Assembly: GCF_000004075.3 (NCBI RefSeq)
Contig: NC_026660.2
Coordinates: 5,022,001-5,086,000 of the forward strand
DNA: 64,000 bases
Direction of reading: 5' to 3'
Source: Cucumis sativus
Taxonomy: Eukaryota > Streptophyta > Magnoliopsida > Cucurbitales > Cucurbitaceae
A model generated the notes under the pieces. That model was not told the origin of the DNA. It saw nothing but the letters and a program-made list of their open reading frames with translations, and did no database searches. Position 1 is the stretch's first letter; each line of letters begins with the position of its first letter. The position numbers and the translations under genes are program-made. Of this stretch, positions 61,601 through 64,000 are shown one piece after another.

Positions 61601-62767
61601 CGGTTTCTCTACAAACCAGTCAACAAAACAAAGCATAGAGGAATGATCAGGACAAGAAGGGAAAATGTAAAACAAGAAGAATGCACCACATCGTAGATAC
61701 ATAAGAGGCTAGGAAAGGCCAAACCAACCTCAGAAATACCATCAACTGTAACCTCTTGACCATTTATTTTCCATGAAGCTGAAAAATTATTTTTTCGAAA
61801 ATGGTCAAGACTATAGGGACCCATATCATTTGTGCTAGCAGCAATCACATCAATGACCTGAAATATGGAATCGGCAATCTTTTCCTCAGATTGTGCGGCA
61901 AAAGGGGAAACTAAGTTTTTTCTCTAGAAACTAATGAATAAAACTGTCAGATAGCAATAATCAGGTCAGGCACACACAACCAATCTAAATCAGAAAGCAC
62001 TTGCCTCTTTAGAGAAAAGAGACTTGAATTGATGCAATGCTATCCTTTCTCTCCATCCAACATCCTGCACTCTCAAGTAATATGTCTTAGGATAACTATA
62101 AAAGCATCGTGAACCACAGCCTACGACCCCCTACGAATTAAAGAGGGGAGAAAACAACCAAATTGATACTAACCTGGTGACCCGATCCACTCGAAATAAT
62201 TTCAAGATCTGCAAAAATATAAACCAACCCATCAACTCAAAGACACACTTCCGCTAACCGTTGTAAGGTCAACTAAAACTGACAAATTCTAACGTCCATA
62301 TTTATGTTCTAACTATGCGAATATTTCCCCAGTACAATAAGCAACCAATCCACCGACAAACATTTATCATGACCAGTCTAGTTTAATCACTTAAATAACC
62401 GGTAATTAAATTTCGTAAGGTGAAATCAATACAACGCATCCATCCAGTTCCAAATAATAGAGAGCCCTAGTAAGAAAAAAATGTGTCGGCGGCATCAAAG
62501 CTCCTATGTGTTTATGACTTATAATCTTTGCGTTGGATAAAATGAGATCTGAAAACACCTACATTGCAAATTTGCAAAAACAACAAACAAATCTAGATAG
62601 AAAAAACAAGGAAGCTAACCTGCAGCACGAAAACCTCGGCCGAAGAAGAAAAGCACAGGGGAGAGAAAGAAGAAGAAAATAACAAGTAGAAGAGGAATTC
62701 GAGATCCGCCACCAGCTCTAGCCCTCTGGGCAGCAGTAGCGGACAAGAGTCCCCTCTTGGATGCCAT
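58622..62767 (-). CDS. GAUT1: GAUT1-type homogalacturonan alpha-1,4-galacturonosyltransferase
   Basis: Golgi GT8 enzyme that adds galacturonic acid from UDP-GalA to homogalacturonan in pectin synthesis, working in complex with GAUT7 (family knowledge). Ten exons on the minus strand keep phase: 62620-62767, 62174-62208, 62005-62064, 61729-61857, 61545-61608, 61418-61464, 60845-61179, 60342-60699, 59019-59606, 58622-58897, giving 679 aa (Arabidopsis GAUT1 is about 673). A type II membrane anchor lies at residues about 24-43 ([20 protein letters not shown]), then a stem with a basic, Lys/Arg/Glu-rich coiled region. The GT8 domain has the metal-binding LFLDDDIVVQKD (Asp504-506) and the C-terminal HYNGNMKPW (His641). 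The start MASKRG is the conserved one; an in-frame ATG 18 codons upstream (62821) is less likely. Intron 3 begins with a GC donor. Confidence 0.96.
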
Positions 62768-63500
62768 AGGCAATCGAGATGCCTTCAAATCACCGAAACC
62801 ACGGCGTGGGGCAGGATCCAATCAGAAAGAATAAAGGGAAGGAGTCAGAAACCGAAATTATGAAAGATCTTGATAAATTACACAATTGTCGGTAACCCCC
62901 TAAAATGGTAGTCGAAATTCATTAAACCACGGCACTGAAAGAGAGTGAGATCTGAGAAAACAAAAAAGGAAAAAAGTGGCGAAACAAATGCAAAAGGAAA
63001 TCAGTAAAATCGAGAGAAATCTTCCATTAGAAAACTCAAAACTTCGAAGCCCTAAGGAAAACAAGAAATGTGGAGTGATCTGAATTTGAAGATTTAGCTA
63101 ATTGAGCTCTCCTTCTTCTTTCTTCTTTCTTCTTCTTTCTTTCTTTCTTTTTTTTTTTTTCTCTCTCTTTTCTCTGTGTTTATTATTAAAATTTAATTAT
63201 TTTTCCTTCGTTTCTTCTCTCTGTGAGAAAAGATCGTTTGCGGTAGTACATAGTAGGGAACAATCCGACGTCGTTTCTAACCTAGATGGACTCCAACTGG
63301 CTCCCCTTCTCTTTTACTTACCTTAAGGTTTTTAAATTACACATTTAGTTCCCAATGAAATGGTAAAATTTTACATATCTTTTATTCTAAATCCAATAAA
63401 ACATGATGAAATTGTAAAGGAAAAAAAAATTAAATTCATTTCCATCCATCCTTAGTTTGGAATTTGGGTCTCTGTGAGGTAAGCTAACATATGAGATTAA
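62768..63500. other. GAUT1 5' leader and promoter
   Basis: A TTC/TTTC-rich tract with a T run (about 63111-63172 on +) lies some 350 bases upstream of the GAUT1 start codon. No gene is visible. Confidence 0.5.
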
Positions 63501-63512
63501 TTAAGAAAAAAA

Positions 63513-64000
63513 CTAAATTGGGCTGGACTAATTGTACGGCCAATCAATATGTTGGGCTAGCATTTGCAATTGGCTACTCCAAGTTCACGCCAACCAAACC
63601 GTTGGGCTGCCCATGGGTAGCTCTAATGGGCTTCTTCAAGTTGAGGCCAAGTAAACCGTTGGGCCGTCCCAGGTAATTTAATGGGTATTATTTAATTAAT
63701 TGTTTTTTAAGAAACAACTAAATTGGGCTGGGCTAATTGTACGGCCGAGCAAACTGTTGGGCTGTCTATGGGTAACTGTAATGGGCTAGTGGGCCAAATG
63801 GGTAGTAGTTAATTAATTGTTTTTAAGATAGAAAACTACATTGGGCTGGGCTAATAGTACGGCCAATCAAAATGTTGGGCTAGCATTTGCAATGGGCTAC
63901 TCGAAGTTTAGGCCGAGCAAACCGTTGGGCTGTCCATGGGTAGCTTTACTAGGCTACTTCAAGTTGAGGCCAATCAAACCGTTGGGCCGTCCCCGGGTAA
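63513..64000. repeat. Tandem TGGGCY-rich repeat array, running off the window
   Basis: The block TTGGGCTGG(A/G)CTAAT(T/A)GTACGGCC recurs at about 63518, 63723 and 63841. Between are variants of CAAACCGTTGGGC(T/C)G(C/T)CC and GGGTAGCT(C/T)TA with AGTT(C/G/T)A(C/G)GCC. Units are irregular (about 120 and 205 bases), so internal deletions are likely. The array continues beyond 64000. Confidence 0.8.

Overview
This is nuclear DNA from a flowering plant. Every gene is broken by many GT-AG introns, the intergenic DNA is AT-rich and full of microsatellites, and the proteins are plant families. A dispersed motif built from GTCTATCA/TGATAGAC at 4.69-4.83 kb resembles a repeat I associate with Cucurbitaceae, so a cucurbit is my best guess. 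That is inference and should be tested by alignment.

Eight protein-coding genes can be assembled exon by exon with intact phase. In order they are: (1) + strand 2405-10906, an SPX-MFS vacuolar phosphate transporter (PHT5/VPT type, 693 aa); (2) + strand 12495-17690, the cytosolic GET3/ASNA1-type targeting ATPase (355 aa); (3) - strand 24982-18974, URM1, a 99-aa ubiquitin-like sulfur carrier whose first intron holds a decayed Ty3/gypsy element; (4) + strand 26158-31452, PEX16 (369 aa); (5) + strand 38846-39823, a single-exon class I TCP transcription factor (325 aa); (6) - strand 50899-42048, a beta-type phospholipase D (1095 aa); (7) - strand 54833-53485, a gibberellin 20-oxidase (364 aa); (8) - strand 62767-58622, GAUT1-type homogalacturonan galacturonosyltransferase (679 aa).

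The genes do not form a pathway or cluster. They are ordinary single-copy-type neighbours: phosphate storage, tail-anchored protein insertion, tRNA thiolation/urmylation, peroxisome biogenesis, growth control, lipid signalling, gibberellin synthesis and pectin synthesis. URM1 and PEX16 are divergent and share about 1.2 kb of upstream DNA; GET3 and URM1 converge.

The accessory content is mostly inside introns. It includes a near-perfect 2.1-kb palindrome of two inverted element copies in intron 8 of the phosphate transporter; a tRNA-like SINE plus LINE debris in GET3 intron 4; a Ty3/gypsy element with 133-135-bp LTRs, a 5-bp target duplication and a second retroelement nested in it in URM1 intron 1; LINE debris in PEX16 intron 1; and an Au-like SINE with a 10-bp target duplication beside a 38-bp tandem repeat in PLD intron 7. 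Intergenic DNA holds a G-tract minisatellite (33.08 kb), a possible mitochondrial insert (35.24-35.80 kb), G-box and TCP-site clusters around the TCP gene, and a TGGGCY-rich tandem array running off the right edge. I saw no tRNA or rRNA gene, no recognisable miRNA precursor and no CRISPR-like array. I found no clearly new biological system; the palindrome and the split URM1 gene are the most notable structures.
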